Translations under genes and position numbers: made by a program
The notes under the pieces: model-generated
What the model was told of the DNA's origin: nothing
Database searches by the model: none
The model's input: only the letters and a program-made list of their open reading frames with translations
Shown: in pieces, positions 56,664-64,000 of the stretch
How positions within the stretch are numbered: the first letter of the stretch is position 1
Layout: each line of letters begins with the position of its first letter
From: Aquabacterium sp. J223
GTDB taxonomy: Bacteria > Pseudomonadota > Gammaproteobacteria > Burkholderiales > Burkholderiaceae_C
Reading direction: 5' to 3'
DNA length: 64,000 bases
NCBI RefSeq assembly: GCF_024666615.1
Contig: NZ_CP088297.1
Coordinates: 1,240,001 to 1,304,000, forward strand

Positions 56664-58703
56664 ATGGAGCGCTTCGCCGCCCTCTACGCCGCGCTGGACG
56701 CCACCACCGCCACCGGCGAGAAGCTGGCGGCCCTGCAGCGCTACTTCGCCGAGGCGCCGGCGGCCGACGCCGCCTGGGCCGCCTACTTCCTCGCCGGCGG
56801 CCGGCCCCGGCAGGCGGTGCCCACCGCGCTGCTGCGGCGCCTGGCGGTCGAACGCGCCGGCATCGCCGACTGGCTGTTCGAGGAGTGCTACCAGGCGGTG
56901 GGCGACCTGGCCGAGACCATCGCCCTGGTGCTGCCGCCGCCGTCGGGCCCGACCACCACCGCCGGCCTGGCCGAGTGGGTGGAGCAGCGCCTGCTGCCGC
57001 TGCGTTCGCTGCCGCCGCAGGAGCAGGCGCTGCGCGTGGCCGCGGCCTGGGACGAGCTCGACGTGGCCGGCCGCTTCCTGATGCTCAAGCTGATCGGCGG
57101 CGGCTTCCGCGTCGGCGTCAGCCGGCTGCTCGTGCAGCGGGCGCTGGCGGCGGTGGCGGGCCTCGACGCCAAGCGTGTGGCCGAACGCATGATGGGCTAC
57201 ACCGACGCCCGCCAGGCGCCCACCGAGGCGCGCTTCCGCGCCCTGCTGGCACCGATGGACCAGGCCACCGACGGGGCCGTCGGGCCTCGGCGCGACGGCC
57301 AGCCCTACCCCTTCTTCCTCGCCCATCCGCTGGAGCAGCCGGTCGAGGCCTTCGACGCGCTGCTCGGCCCGCCGTCGCAGTGGCTCGTCGAGTGGAAGTA
57401 CGACGGCATCCGCGCCCAGCTGGTCAAGCGCGGCCAGGGCGTGTGCCTGTGGTCGCGCGGCGAGGAGCTGGTCACCGACCGCTTCCCCGAGGTGGCGGCA
57501 CTGGCCGCTGCGCTGCCGGCGGGCACCGTGCTCGACGGCGAGGTGGTGGCCTGGAAGGCCGGCCGGGTGGCGCCCTTCGCGCTGCTGCAGCAGCGCATCG
57601 GCCGCAAGACGCTGACGAAGAAGGTGCTGGCCGACGCGCCGGCGCACTTCATCGCCTACGACCTGCTGGAGGCCGACGGCCGGGACCTGCGGTCGCGGCC
57701 GCAGCACGAGCGGCGCGCGCGGCTGGAAGCGCTGCTCGACGGCACCGGCGTCACCGTTTCGCCGCGGGCCACCGACGAATGGCCCGGCGAGCCGAGCTGG
57801 CACGACCTGGCCACCCTGCGCCAGGCCTCGCGCGAGCGCGGCGTCGAGGGCTTCATGCTCAAGCACCGCGACGCCGGCTACGGCGCCGGACGCACCCGGG
57901 CCGACGGCGTGTGGTGGAAGTGGAAGGTCGAGCCCTACGCGGTCGATGCGGTGCTGGTCTACGCGCAGCGCGGCCACGGCCGCCGTGCCAGCGTCTACAC
58001 CGACTACACCTTCGCGGTGTGGAACCGCCCGCCGGCCGACGCGGCGGAGGCGGCCGCGGTGGTGGAGGCCATCGCCCGCCGCGAGCCGGCCGTCGCCGGC
58101 GCGCTGCAGCTGGTGCCGTTCGCCAAGGCGTATTCCGGCCTCACCGACGAGGAGTTCGGCCGCGTGGACAAGCGCATCCGCGCCACCACGCTCGAGAAGT
58201 TCGGCCCGGTGCGCACCGTGCGGCCCAGCCTGATCTTCGAGCTGGGCTTCGAGGGCATCGCCCGCAGCGGGCGGCACAAGAGCGGGATCGCCGTGCGCTT
58301 CCCGCGCATGCTGCGCATCCGCGACGACAAGCCGCTGCACGAGGCCGACACCCTGCAGACGCTGCAGGCGCTCCTGGGATCAGCCCCGGCGCCGTCGGTA
58401 CCACCAGAAGCCGAGGGCGACGGCGGCGAGCACGCCCAGCAGCAGGCCCTGGAACTGGCGCAGGTCGCCGAGCAGGGATTCGGCGGCCTGGCCGAAGGCG
58501 CTGCCCAGCGCGGTGAAGCAAGCGGCCCACAGCAGCGCGCCCACGGCGTTGAGGGCGGCGAACAGCGGGGCGCGGATGGCGGTGGTGCCGATGAGCACCG
58601 GCCCGGCGATGCGCAGCCCCCAGGCGAAGCGCACGCCGAGGATCACCCAGGGGCCGAAGCGTTCGATGAGCGCGCGCACGCGGGCCGTCCGCCGCTCCAG
58701 TGA
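56664..58703 (+). CDS. ATP-dependent DNA ligase, with unusual C-terminal read-through tail
   Basis: A nucleotidyltransferase-type DNA ligase. The adenylation motif with the catalytic lysine is EWKYDGIRAQL (about residues 244-254); GTVLDGEVVAW, GFMLKHRDAGY and WWKWKVEPY are further ligase motifs. An N-terminal DNA-binding domain and a C-terminal OB domain are present. Family-like sequence ends near residue 572 (DKPLHEADTLQTLQALL). The frame then continues for about 107 low-complexity residues antisense to dedA until TGA 58701. Either the natural stop was lost or a sequencing error lies near 58375; I could not find a one-base change that restores an early stop. Confidence 0.88.
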   Translation: MERFAALYAALDATTATGEKLAALQRYFAEAPAADAAWAAYFLAGGRPRQAVPTALLRRLAVERAGIADWLFEECYQAVGDLAETIALVLPPPSGPTTTAGLAEWVEQRLLPLRSLPPQEQALRVAAAWDELDVAGRFLMLKLIGGGFRVGVSRLLVQRALAAVAGLDAKRVAERMMGYTDARQAPTEARFRALLAPMDQATDGAVGPRRDGQPYPFFLAHPLEQPVEAFDALLGPPSQWLVEWKYDGIRAQLVKRGQGVCLWSRGEELVTDRFPEVAALAAALPAGTVLDGEVVAWKAGRVAPFALLQQRIGRKTLTKKVLADAPAHFIAYDLLEADGRDLRSRPQHERRARLEALLDGTGVTVSPRATDEWPGEPSWHDLATLRQASRERGVEGFMLKHRDAGYGAGRTRADGVWWKWKVEPYAVDAVLVYAQRGHGRRASVYTDYTFAVWNRPPADAAEAAAVVEAIARREPAVAGALQLVPFAKAYSGLTDEEFGRVDKRIRATTLEKFGPVRTVRPSLIFELGFEGIARSGRHKSGIAVRFPRMLRIRDDKPLHEADTLQTLQALLGSAPAPSVPPEAEGDGGEHAQQQALELAQVAEQGFGGLAEGAAQRGEASGPQQRAHGVEGGEQRGADGGGADEHRPGDAQPPGEAHAEDHPGAEAFDERAHAGRPPLQ

Positions 58704-58928
58704 CGGCCAGCGGCGGAACAGCGCCGGCCCGTGCCGGCGCCCGAGCCAGAACCAGAACTGGTCGCTGGCGAAGCTCGCCACCGACGCCACGCCGACCACG
58801 CCCGCGAAGTTCAGGTGGCCCTGCTGCACGGCCAACCCGGCCAGCAGCACCACCGCCTCCCCTTCGAGCAGGCAGCCCAGCGCCAGCAGCCAGTAGCCGT
58901 GGGTCTGGACCAGGTCGCCCAGGGCCAT
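58380..58928 (-). CDS. DedA-family membrane protein
   Basis: A 182-residue inner-membrane protein with about five hydrophobic segments. The N-terminal LGCLLEGEAVVLLAGLAVQQG and the later RFAWGLRIAGPVLIGTT are the DedA signatures, and the GRRHGPALFRRWPSLERR loop carries conserved basic residues. Members act in membrane homeostasis, and some flip undecaprenyl phosphate or phospholipids. It is convergent with, and overlapped for 324 bases by, the ligase read-through tail. Confidence 0.88.
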   Translation of the reverse strand: MALGDLVQTHGYWLLALGCLLEGEAVVLLAGLAVQQGHLNFAGVVGVASVASFASDQFWFWLGRRHGPALFRRWPSLERRTARVRALIERFGPWVILGVRFAWGLRIAGPVLIGTTAIRAPLFAALNAVGALLWAACFTALGSAFGQAAESLLGDLRQFQGLLLGVLAAVALGFWWYRRRRG

Positions 58929-58946
58929 GCGCTGGCGGGGCCAGCG

Positions 58947-59393
58947 TCAGGCCGCGGCCGAGGGGCCGCCGTGGCGGGCGATGTCGCGAAGCGCCTGCTC
59001 CAGCGTGTCCATCGACAGTGGCTTGGGCAGCCAGCCGGCGCGGATGCCGTAGCGGGCCAGGTCCAGCGAACCGCCGACACCGGACGAGAGCAGCGTGTGC
59101 ACCGTGGGGTGCTGCTCGGCCACCTTGCGCGCCAGCTCGATGCCCGAGAGCCCCGGCAGGTTGAGGTCGCTCAGCAGCACGTCGAAGCCCTGCTGCGACA
59201 GGCGCACCAGCGCTTCCTCCGCGCTGGCGACGTCGACCACCTGGTGGCCGAGCACCTCGATGCACTCGCGCATCGACTCGCGCACCAGGGCGTTGTCGTC
59301 GACGAAGAGCACCCGCAGGGCGGGCGTCGTCAGGGGCAGGGGAGGGGAGGACATGGCAGCGAAAGCGCCCGCGGCGAAGGTCGAGGTGGCCAT
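58947..59393 (-). CDS. Single-domain response regulator (CheY-like)
   Basis: A 148-residue receiver domain with about 25 extra residues at the N-terminus. The acidic pair is in VLFVDDNALV, the phospho-acceptor Asp in DVLLSDLNLPG, the Thr/Ser switch in TLLSSGV and the conserved Lys in GWLPKPLS. There is no DNA-binding output domain, so it must act by protein contact. It lies 13 bases after the unknown gene 59406-59996, which may be its partner; no kinase is nearby. An alternative start at the second Met (about residue 14) would trim the tail. Confidence 0.9.
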   Translation of the reverse strand: MATSTFAAGAFAAMSSPPLPLTTPALRVLFVDDNALVRESMRECIEVLGHQVVDVASAEEALVRLSQQGFDVLLSDLNLPGLSGIELARKVAEQHPTVHTLLSSGVGGSLDLARYGIRAGWLPKPLSMDTLEQALRDIARHGGPSAAA

Positions 59394-59405
59394 GGTCGGC
59401 GCCCT

Positions 59406-59996
59406 TCAGGGTCGGTCGAGCGAGCCGGCAACCGGACGCCGCTGCAGGTACTGCCATGTGCGGGCGGCGCTGTCGGCGGCTTCCGCCGCCTCCTCCGGGC
59501 TCAGCCCGGCCATCCGCGCGAGAGTACCTTTGATCTTCAGGCGCGTGTCCAGGTCACCCGGCAGGGCGCCAGGAAATTCCCTGAGGCGCCCCGTGGCGCC
59601 GGCCGGGAGGCTGTCGTCTGCAAGCCACAGCTGCACCGCGTACAACGAGCCCAGGGCCGCCGGCCGGCCGCTGCACAACGCGGCCGCCAGGGGATCGGGG
59701 GCGATGGCGTCGAAGCCGTCGGGATGGGCCCCCGCATCGACCCACCGCTGGCGCAGGGTCGATGCGTCCGGCACCCGGGGCAGCACGAAGCCGTCCTCGG
59801 CCAGGGCCCGGCGCAGCGCCGGCAGCCAGCCGAGCAGGAAGGCCTGCAGCCGCGCCAGCGCGTGCTGACGCTGGCGCTGGGGGCCGAAGGGCCGGGACAG
59901 GGCCGACGACGCGCGCCGCAGCAGCGGCAGCACGATGGCGCCGGCCACCGGGGCCGGCCGAGCGACGTGCAGGGCGACAGCGGGAACAGGACTCAT
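59406..59996 (-). CDS. Protein of unknown function upstream of a response regulator
   Basis: A 196-residue protein I do not recognise. It appears mostly helical and soluble, with hydrophobic stretches LARLQAFLLGWLPALRRAL and ALGSLYAVQLWLAD. The latter, and the overall length, are loosely like the heme-oxygenase fold (ALGALYVLEGS pattern), but the proximal His and distal motif are not clear, so this is a weak guess. It is followed 12 bases later by a single-domain response regulator in the same direction, suggesting co-expression. Confidence 0.6.
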   Translation of the reverse strand: MSPVPAVALHVARPAPVAGAIVLPLLRRASSALSRPFGPQRQRQHALARLQAFLLGWLPALRRALAEDGFVLPRVPDASTLRQRWVDAGAHPDGFDAIAPDPLAAALCSGRPAALGSLYAVQLWLADDSLPAGATGRLREFPGALPGDLDTRLKIKGTLARMAGLSPEEAAEAADSAARTWQYLQRRPVAGSLDRP

Positions 59997-60050
59997 GGGA
60001 TGGAGGCCGCGCAGGCGGCGGTCGCGGGCCGGCCGGCCCGATGCAGTCCA

Positions 60051-60873
60051 TCAGCGGCAAGCGCCGTGCCCTGGCGGCGCCGCGGGCTCGCTCGTGGGGT
60101 CTGCCAGGCGGTGACTGGCCACCCGCCGGAAGGCGGTGCCCTCGTGGTCCCAGCGCTCGACCTGCACACCCCCGGAGCGGTCTCCCGACGGCATCCGGAC
60201 GAGGTTGACGGAATTGGGAATGCCTTCCCGCACGCGGTGCGACACCGCCGTGCCGGCCAGGGCCACCCACAGCGATTCGTCGGGGGCCGGCAGCGGCGCG
60301 CAGAACGGCCAGTGGATGTGGCCGCCGAGCACCAGGTCGGCCCCCGCCTCGCGCCAGGTCCGCAGGGCGTGCGACGGCGCCCGTGCCAGGTCGTGGGTGT
60401 CCCCCCACGCGCAGCACGTGCAAGGGGTGGTGCAAGGCGACGATGCGCACCTGCCCGGGCCGCGCCCGTTGCAGCCGCCCGGCCACGCGCTGCACCTGCG
60501 CCCGGGACAGCGTGCCGTGCTTGTGCCGCCAACGTCGGGTGCTGTCCACGCACTGGATGAGCCACGGGCCCTCGTCCAGCACCGACTCCAGCGCCTGGCC
60601 GAACACCCGCTGCCAGCCGGCATAGGGCCACAGCGCGCGCGCGGCGAGGTTGAACAGCGGGATGTCGTGGTTGCCGGGCACCGCCAGGGTGGGGCGGCCG
60701 AGCCGCTGCACCAGGCGGTGGGCCGCCTCGAACTGCGCCCGGCGGGCGCGCTGGGTGACGTCGCCGGTCCACAGCACCAGGTCGGGCCGCTGCGCGTCGG
60801 CCAGGGCGGCCAGCGCCTCCACCACCGCCGGGCGCTCGGTGCCGAAGTGCGGATCGGAGATCTGCAGCAGCAC
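60051..60873 (-). CDS. Calcineurin-like metallophosphoesterase, frameshifted
   Basis: About 273 residues when corrected. The metallophosphoesterase motifs appear in order: ISDPHFGTE (D-x-H), TGDVTQRA (GD), VPGNHDIPLF (GNHD), ALHHPLH and GGHIHWPF (GH-x-H). The frame breaks at six C, 60401-60406 (G on the coding strand); removing one joins VLRVG to DTHDLARAP. The closest general match is the cAMP phosphodiesterase/DNA-repair exonuclease-like group; substrate unknown. A final proline-rich tail is present. It precedes the unknown gene by about 55 bases. Confidence 0.82.
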
Positions 60874-60988
60874 CTGGCCGCGGTGTCCCTCGGCCGGCGG
60901 GTCCCCCCCCGCTCGGCCGTCGGGACCGCCGGCCGGCTGGGAAGCGGCCCGGCGTGTGGCCCGCGGGCGTCGTCCGCCATCGGGCGTG

Positions 60989-62053
60989 TCAGGCCGCCGG
61001 CGGCAGCAGCACCGGCAGGGCGGCCGGGGCAGCGCTGAAGGTCAGCGGCAGGCGCATGCGCTCGATCTCGCCGTCGAGCGCCACCTTGACCGTGGCGGCG
61101 CGGCGGCCGATGCGGCGCACCACCAGGCGGCGGAAGGCGAAGCTGTCCACCGACGGTGCGTCGCCGAGCTGGCCGATCGCGCCGCGCCACAGCAGCCCGA
61201 GCAGTTCCGCACTGCCCACGGGCCGCAGGCGCAGCGCCACCAGCCGCCCCTCGTCGAGGGCGGGCGCCTCGTCCAGCCCCACGCGTTCCAGCTGCAGCCG
61301 GTTGTTGCCGACGAAGAGCGTCGAGCTGCGCACCATCCGCGGGGCCTCGCCCTCCGCCTGCAGTTCCAGCTCCCAGTCGCCATGCTCGCGCATCAGCGTC
61401 ACCAGGCCGGCGAGCAGCGCTACCGCGCGGCGGCGGCCGTACTGCGCCTTGAACGCCTCGCGGTCCTCCAGCAGCCGCGGGTACAGGCCCAGGCTGGCGT
61501 TGACCAGGAAGAGGCGGCCGTTGAGCAGGCCGACCTGCAGCGGCTGGGGTCGGGCCGCCGCCAGCTGCTCGGTCGCCGGCCGCGGCTCGGTCGGGATGCC
61601 GTGCGCCCGGCCGAAGAAGTTGAAAGTGCCCTGCGGCAGCACGCCGAGCACGCCGCCACCCTCCAGCACCGCCTGGGCCACCGTGTTGATCGTGCCGTCG
61701 CCGCCGGCGGCCACCACCGCGCCGCCGCTGCGCAGCGCGGCCTGCACCGCGGCCTGGGCCGTGCGGCGCAGCTCGGCCGGCCGCCGCACCATCAGCAGCT
61801 CGTGGGCGCGGCCCTGGGTCCCCATCACCTCCCGCAGGGCGGCGATGCGCTCGTCGGTGTCGCCATGGCCGGACGCGGCGTTGAGCACCACGTGCAGCGG
61901 CGCGTCGGGCCGCCAGGCGGCGCACGCCGCCCGGGCCGTCGCCATGGCGGAGGCCGCGTCCACGCCGGCGGGCGCCGTCACCGGCGCGGGCGATGGCCGC
62001 AGCCAGCTGGCGGCGCTGGCCAGTCCGGCGCGCAGCACGGGGCGGTGGTCCAT
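60989..62053 (-). CDS. Diacylglycerol kinase-family lipid kinase (LCB5/BmrU-like)
   Basis: The catalytic domain begins with LHVVLNAASGHGD and has the nucleotide-binding GGDGTINTVAQAVLEGG and the PQGTFNFFGRAHGIP loop, the hallmarks of diacylglycerol/sphingosine kinases. The second domain (VNASLGLYPRLLEDREAFK, FVGNNRLQLERV) is complete. From ATG 62053 the product has 354 residues with a 45-residue N-terminal extension; ATG 61945 would give a 318-residue protein closer to typical length. It probably phosphorylates a membrane lipid; the natural substrate is unknown. Confidence 0.85.
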   Translation of the reverse strand: MDHRPVLRAGLASAASWLRPSPAPVTAPAGVDAASAMATARAACAAWRPDAPLHVVLNAASGHGDTDERIAALREVMGTQGRAHELLMVRRPAELRRTAQAAVQAALRSGGAVVAAGGDGTINTVAQAVLEGGGVLGVLPQGTFNFFGRAHGIPTEPRPATEQLAAARPQPLQVGLLNGRLFLVNASLGLYPRLLEDREAFKAQYGRRRAVALLAGLVTLMREHGDWELELQAEGEAPRMVRSSTLFVGNNRLQLERVGLDEAPALDEGRLVALRLRPVGSAELLGLLWRGAIGQLGDAPSVDSFAFRRLVVRRIGRRAATVKVALDGEIERMRLPLTFSAAPAALPVLLPPAA

Positions 62054-62108
62054 GGTGGCGCAGACCCAGGCAAGCCCCGTGCCCCCAAGGCGGGCCCGCG
62101 GCGACCCG

Positions 62109-62114
62109 GACAAT
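62109..62114 (+). promoter_or_regulatory. -10-like box adjoining the DUF429 start
   Basis: GACAAT ends five bases before the ATG at 62120, matching the arrangement upstream of ubiJ. No -35 is evident. It would give an almost leaderless mRNA. Confidence 0.3.
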
Positions 62115-62119
62115 CCGCC

Positions 62120-62965
62120 ATGGCCGTACCGTCTCCCCCGTCCCCGTCCCCGACGCCCGCCCGCCTGCTCGGCGTGGACTTCACCAGCCGTCCGACCAAG
62201 CGCAAGCCGATCACCCTGGCCTGGGGACGTCGGGCCGGCATGGTGGTCCGGCTGGAGGCCCTGCAGGCGCAGCCGGACGAGGCCGGCTTCCTGGCCGCGC
62301 TGGTCGCGCCGGGCGACTGGCTCGGCGCCTTCGACTTCCCCTTCGGCCTGCCGCGCGAACTGGTGCAGTCGCTCGGCTGGCCCGCGGACTGGGCCGCGCT
62401 GATGGACCGCTACGCCGCGATGGACCGCGCCACCATCCGTGCCACGTTCGCAGCGTTCACCGCCGCCCGGCCCGTCGGCGCCAAGTTCGCCCACCGCGCC
62501 TGCGACGGCCCGGCGGGATCGTCGCCGTCGATGAAGTGGGTCAACCCGCCGGTCGCGTTCATGCTGCACGCCGGCGTGCCGGTGCTGCGCGCCGCCGGCG
62601 TGAGCCTGCCCGCGGTGGGCCAGCTGGGCGACCCGGGCCGCGTGGCGCTCGAGGGCTACCCCGGGCTGCTGGCGCGCGAGCTGATCGGCCGCCGCTCGTA
62701 CAAGAGCGACGAGGCGGCGCGCCACACCCAGGACCGGCTGATCGCGCGCAAGGACCTGGTCGATGCGCTGGAGCAGGGCCGCAGCCGCCTCGGCCTGCGC
62801 CTGAAGCTCAGCCACGCGCAGCGCGACGCCCTGGTCGACGACGCCAGCGGCGACCGGCTGGACGCGGTGCTGTGCCTGATGCAGGCCGGCTGGGCCGCGG
62901 TGCAGCCGAACCACGGGCTGCCGGTCGACTGGGACCGCCTGGAAGGCTGGATCACGTCGGCGTGA
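62120..62965 (+). CDS. DUF429 family protein (predicted RNase H-like nuclease)
   Basis: A 281-residue protein. LLGVDFTSRPTKRKPITLAWG opens with the conserved Asp and, together with WLGAFDFPFGLPRELV and the late DASGDRLDAVLCLMQAGWA (a second acidic cluster), gives the DUF429 RNase H-like pattern. The biological role of the family is unknown. The start ATG 62120 is well supported by the box just upstream. It is convergent with moeB, overlapping it by 14 bases, and divergent from the lipid kinase gene. Confidence 0.85.
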   Translation: MAVPSPPSPSPTPARLLGVDFTSRPTKRKPITLAWGRRAGMVVRLEALQAQPDEAGFLAALVAPGDWLGAFDFPFGLPRELVQSLGWPADWAALMDRYAAMDRATIRATFAAFTAARPVGAKFAHRACDGPAGSSPSMKWVNPPVAFMLHAGVPVLRAAGVSLPAVGQLGDPGRVALEGYPGLLARELIGRRSYKSDEAARHTQDRLIARKDLVDALEQGRSRLGLRLKLSHAQRDALVDDASGDRLDAVLCLMQAGWAAVQPNHGLPVDWDRLEGWITSA

Positions 62966-63713
62966 CGCGCCGACCGCACACCGGGCATTCGGCGCGCCGG
63001 GCGAGCCGCATCGTCGTCCACTCCATGTCGCGGGCGTCGAGCAGCTGCAGCCGGCCGGCCAGCGAGGTGCCGATGCCGGCCAGCAGCTTCAGCGCTTCGG
63101 CCGCCTGCACGCAGCCGACGATGCCGACCAGCGGGGCGAACACGCCCATCGTCGCGCAGCGCGCCTCCTCCACCGGCTCGTCGGGCGGGAAGGCGCAGGC
63201 GTAGCAGGGCGACGCCGGCTGGCGCGGGTCGTAGACAGAGACCTGGGCGTCGAAGCCGATGGCCGCGCCGGCCACCAGCGGCACCCGCGCCGCGACGCAG
63301 GCGGCGTTGACCGCCTGGCGGGTGGCGAAGTTGTCGCTGCAGTCGAGCACCACCTGCGCCTCGGGCACCAGGCGGGCGAGCAGCGCGGCGTCGGCCCGCG
63401 CCTGCAGCGCGCGCACCTCGACGCCGGGGTTCAGCGCCTGCAGCGACTGCGCGGCGGACTCGGCCTTGGGCCGCCCGATGCGGTCGCCGCCGTGCACCAC
63501 CTGGCGCTGCAGGTTGGTCAGGTCGACCGTGTCGTCGTCGACCACGGTGAGGCGGCCGACGCCGGCCGACGCCAGGTACAGCAGCGCCGGCGAGCCGAGG
63601 CCGCCGGCGCCGATCACCAGCGCATGCGACGCCAGCAGCCGGCGCTGGCCCTCGACGCCGAGGTCGTCGAGCAGGAGGTGGCGCGAGTAGCGCAGCAGCT
63701 GGTCGTCGTCCAT
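62952..63713 (-). CDS. moeB: ThiF/MoeB-family adenylyltransferase
   Basis: A 253-residue E1-like enzyme that adenylates the C-terminal glycine of a ubiquitin-like sulfur carrier (MoaD or ThiS). The nucleotide-binding motif is VIGAGGLGSPALLYLASAGVG, followed by VDDDTVDLTNLQRQ and DCSDNF. Two CxxC pairs (CYACAFP, CPVCGRR) bind zinc. There is no rhodanese domain, so another enzyme supplies sulfur. It lies next to an S41 protease, the common Burkholderiales order. Confidence 0.92.
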   Translation of the reverse strand: MDDDQLLRYSRHLLLDDLGVEGQRRLLASHALVIGAGGLGSPALLYLASAGVGRLTVVDDDTVDLTNLQRQVVHGGDRIGRPKAESAAQSLQALNPGVEVRALQARADAALLARLVPEAQVVLDCSDNFATRQAVNAACVAARVPLVAGAAIGFDAQVSVYDPRQPASPCYACAFPPDEPVEEARCATMGVFAPLVGIVGCVQAAEALKLLAGIGTSLAGRLQLLDARDMEWTTMRLARRAECPVCGRRVTPT

Positions 63714-63740
63714 GCACCAAGCATACGGGGCGGAATGGAA

Positions 63741-63762
63741 AGGGCCCGCCGAAGCGGGCCCT
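63741..63762 (-). terminator. Rho-independent terminator of the S41 protease gene
   Basis: A perfect 9-bp stem (AGGGCCCGC/GCGGGCCCT) with a TTCG tetraloop when read on the minus strand, followed by TTTCC. It lies about 20 bases after the protease stop codon and before moeB, as expected for a terminator of the leftward protease mRNA. Confidence 0.75.
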
Positions 63763-63782
63763 GCATCCGGCGCCGTGCGGCG

Positions 63783-64000
63783 TCAGTTCGTCGCCGCCTC
63801 GGCCTTGCGCTCGATGACGGCGGTCTTGCTCGCCATCACCGGCTTGCCCTTGAGCTGGTTCAGCGCCTGCACCAGCGGGAAGTCCTCCGCCGAGCCGAAC
63901 TCGGGCAGCGGCTTGGGCGTGCCCTGGTTCTTGGCCATCTGTTCTTCCAGCTTCTTGCGGGCTTCCTCGCGCGCCTTCTCGCGCGCCTCGTCCTTTTTCT
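63783..64000 (-). CDS. C-terminal end of an S41-family (CtpA-type) processing protease
   Basis: Only the last 72 codons are inside the window; the 5' part lies to the right. The stretch runs KKDEAREKAREEARKKLEEQ, then LPEFGSAEDFPLVQALNQLKGKPV, then ASKTAVIERKAEA and TGA. The SAEDFPLVQALNQLKGKPV segment is typical of the conserved C-terminus of S41 proteases of this group, and the gene is next to moeB, as in related genomes. The catalytic domain is not visible, so the assignment rests on the tail and position. Confidence 0.7.
   Translation of the reverse strand, partial: KKDEAREKAREEARKKLEEQMAKNQGTPKPLPEFGSAEDFPLVQALNQLKGKPVMASKTAVIERKAEAATN

Noticed and set aside
60051-60873. Phosphoesterase as the ligase-associated endonuclease PdeM
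   Set aside because: It lacks PdeM-like length and motif order and is not adjacent to the ligase.

Overview
The window is high-GC DNA with dense, mostly overlapping genes. It suggests a betaproteobacterium of the order Burkholderiales, probably near the Rubrivivax/Leptothrix/Ideonella group. This is inferred from gene content (DUF3683 fused flavoprotein, DciA-like gene beside secA, DUF971-ubiE, ubiJ-ubiB, moeB next to an S41 protease, an exosortase-B type EPS locus), not from any database match. No transposase, integrase, CRISPR array or rRNA was seen. One tRNA gene (Thr, anticodon TGT) is present.

Layout. 1-3055: end of a sugar-nucleotide or polysaccharide cluster (Gfo/Idh/MocA oxidoreductase, SDR epimerase, group-4 glycosyltransferase), whose last stop codon lies inside the tRNA-Thr gene. 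3068-11911: housekeeping (DciA-like, secA, argJ, a 1302-residue FAD/Fe-S oxidoreductase, HIT protein). 11917-18237: a membrane-glycosylation module with a GT-C glycosyltransferase facing an EamA-like small transporter, two tandem HAD-UbiA fusions and a GT-A-like protein. Its content recalls synthesis, flipping and use of a polyprenyl-phosphate pentose. 18362-19497: DUF971 and ubiE. 19646-38132: the EPS locus, with epsD-epsE-epsF-epsG-xrtB, a polymerase/ligase, a flippase and a glycosyltransferase, then a G8-domain lipoprotein, epsI, manC, galE, epsL and the initiating undecaprenyl-phosphate glucose phosphotransferase. 38302-47791: ubiJ-ubiB, a sodium/solute symporter, FmdB-type zinc ribbon, DUF502, aspS, nudB, an EEP phosphatase and clsB. 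47785-53399: a second polysaccharide operon (rfbBDAC plus two glycosyltransferases). 53534-58703: ligase-associated exonuclease, S9 peptidase and ATP-dependent DNA ligase. 58380-64000: DedA protein, response regulator, an unknown, a phosphoesterase, a diacylglycerol-kinase-like protein, DUF429, moeB and the 3' end of an S41 protease.

Two signals stand out. First, about 24.74-30.35 kb is much AT-richer than its flanks. Its right edge falls inside the G8-domain gene, so that protein is a chimera of a native-looking N-terminal half and a foreign-looking C-terminal half; the EPS-specific core appears to have been exchanged as a cassette. Second, seven genes are broken by exactly one extra base, each in or beside a G/C run of 5-6. 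Removing that base restores a full-length family member every time. This is best read as systematic homopolymer error in the assembly rather than seven real pseudogenes, and the products are described in their corrected form.
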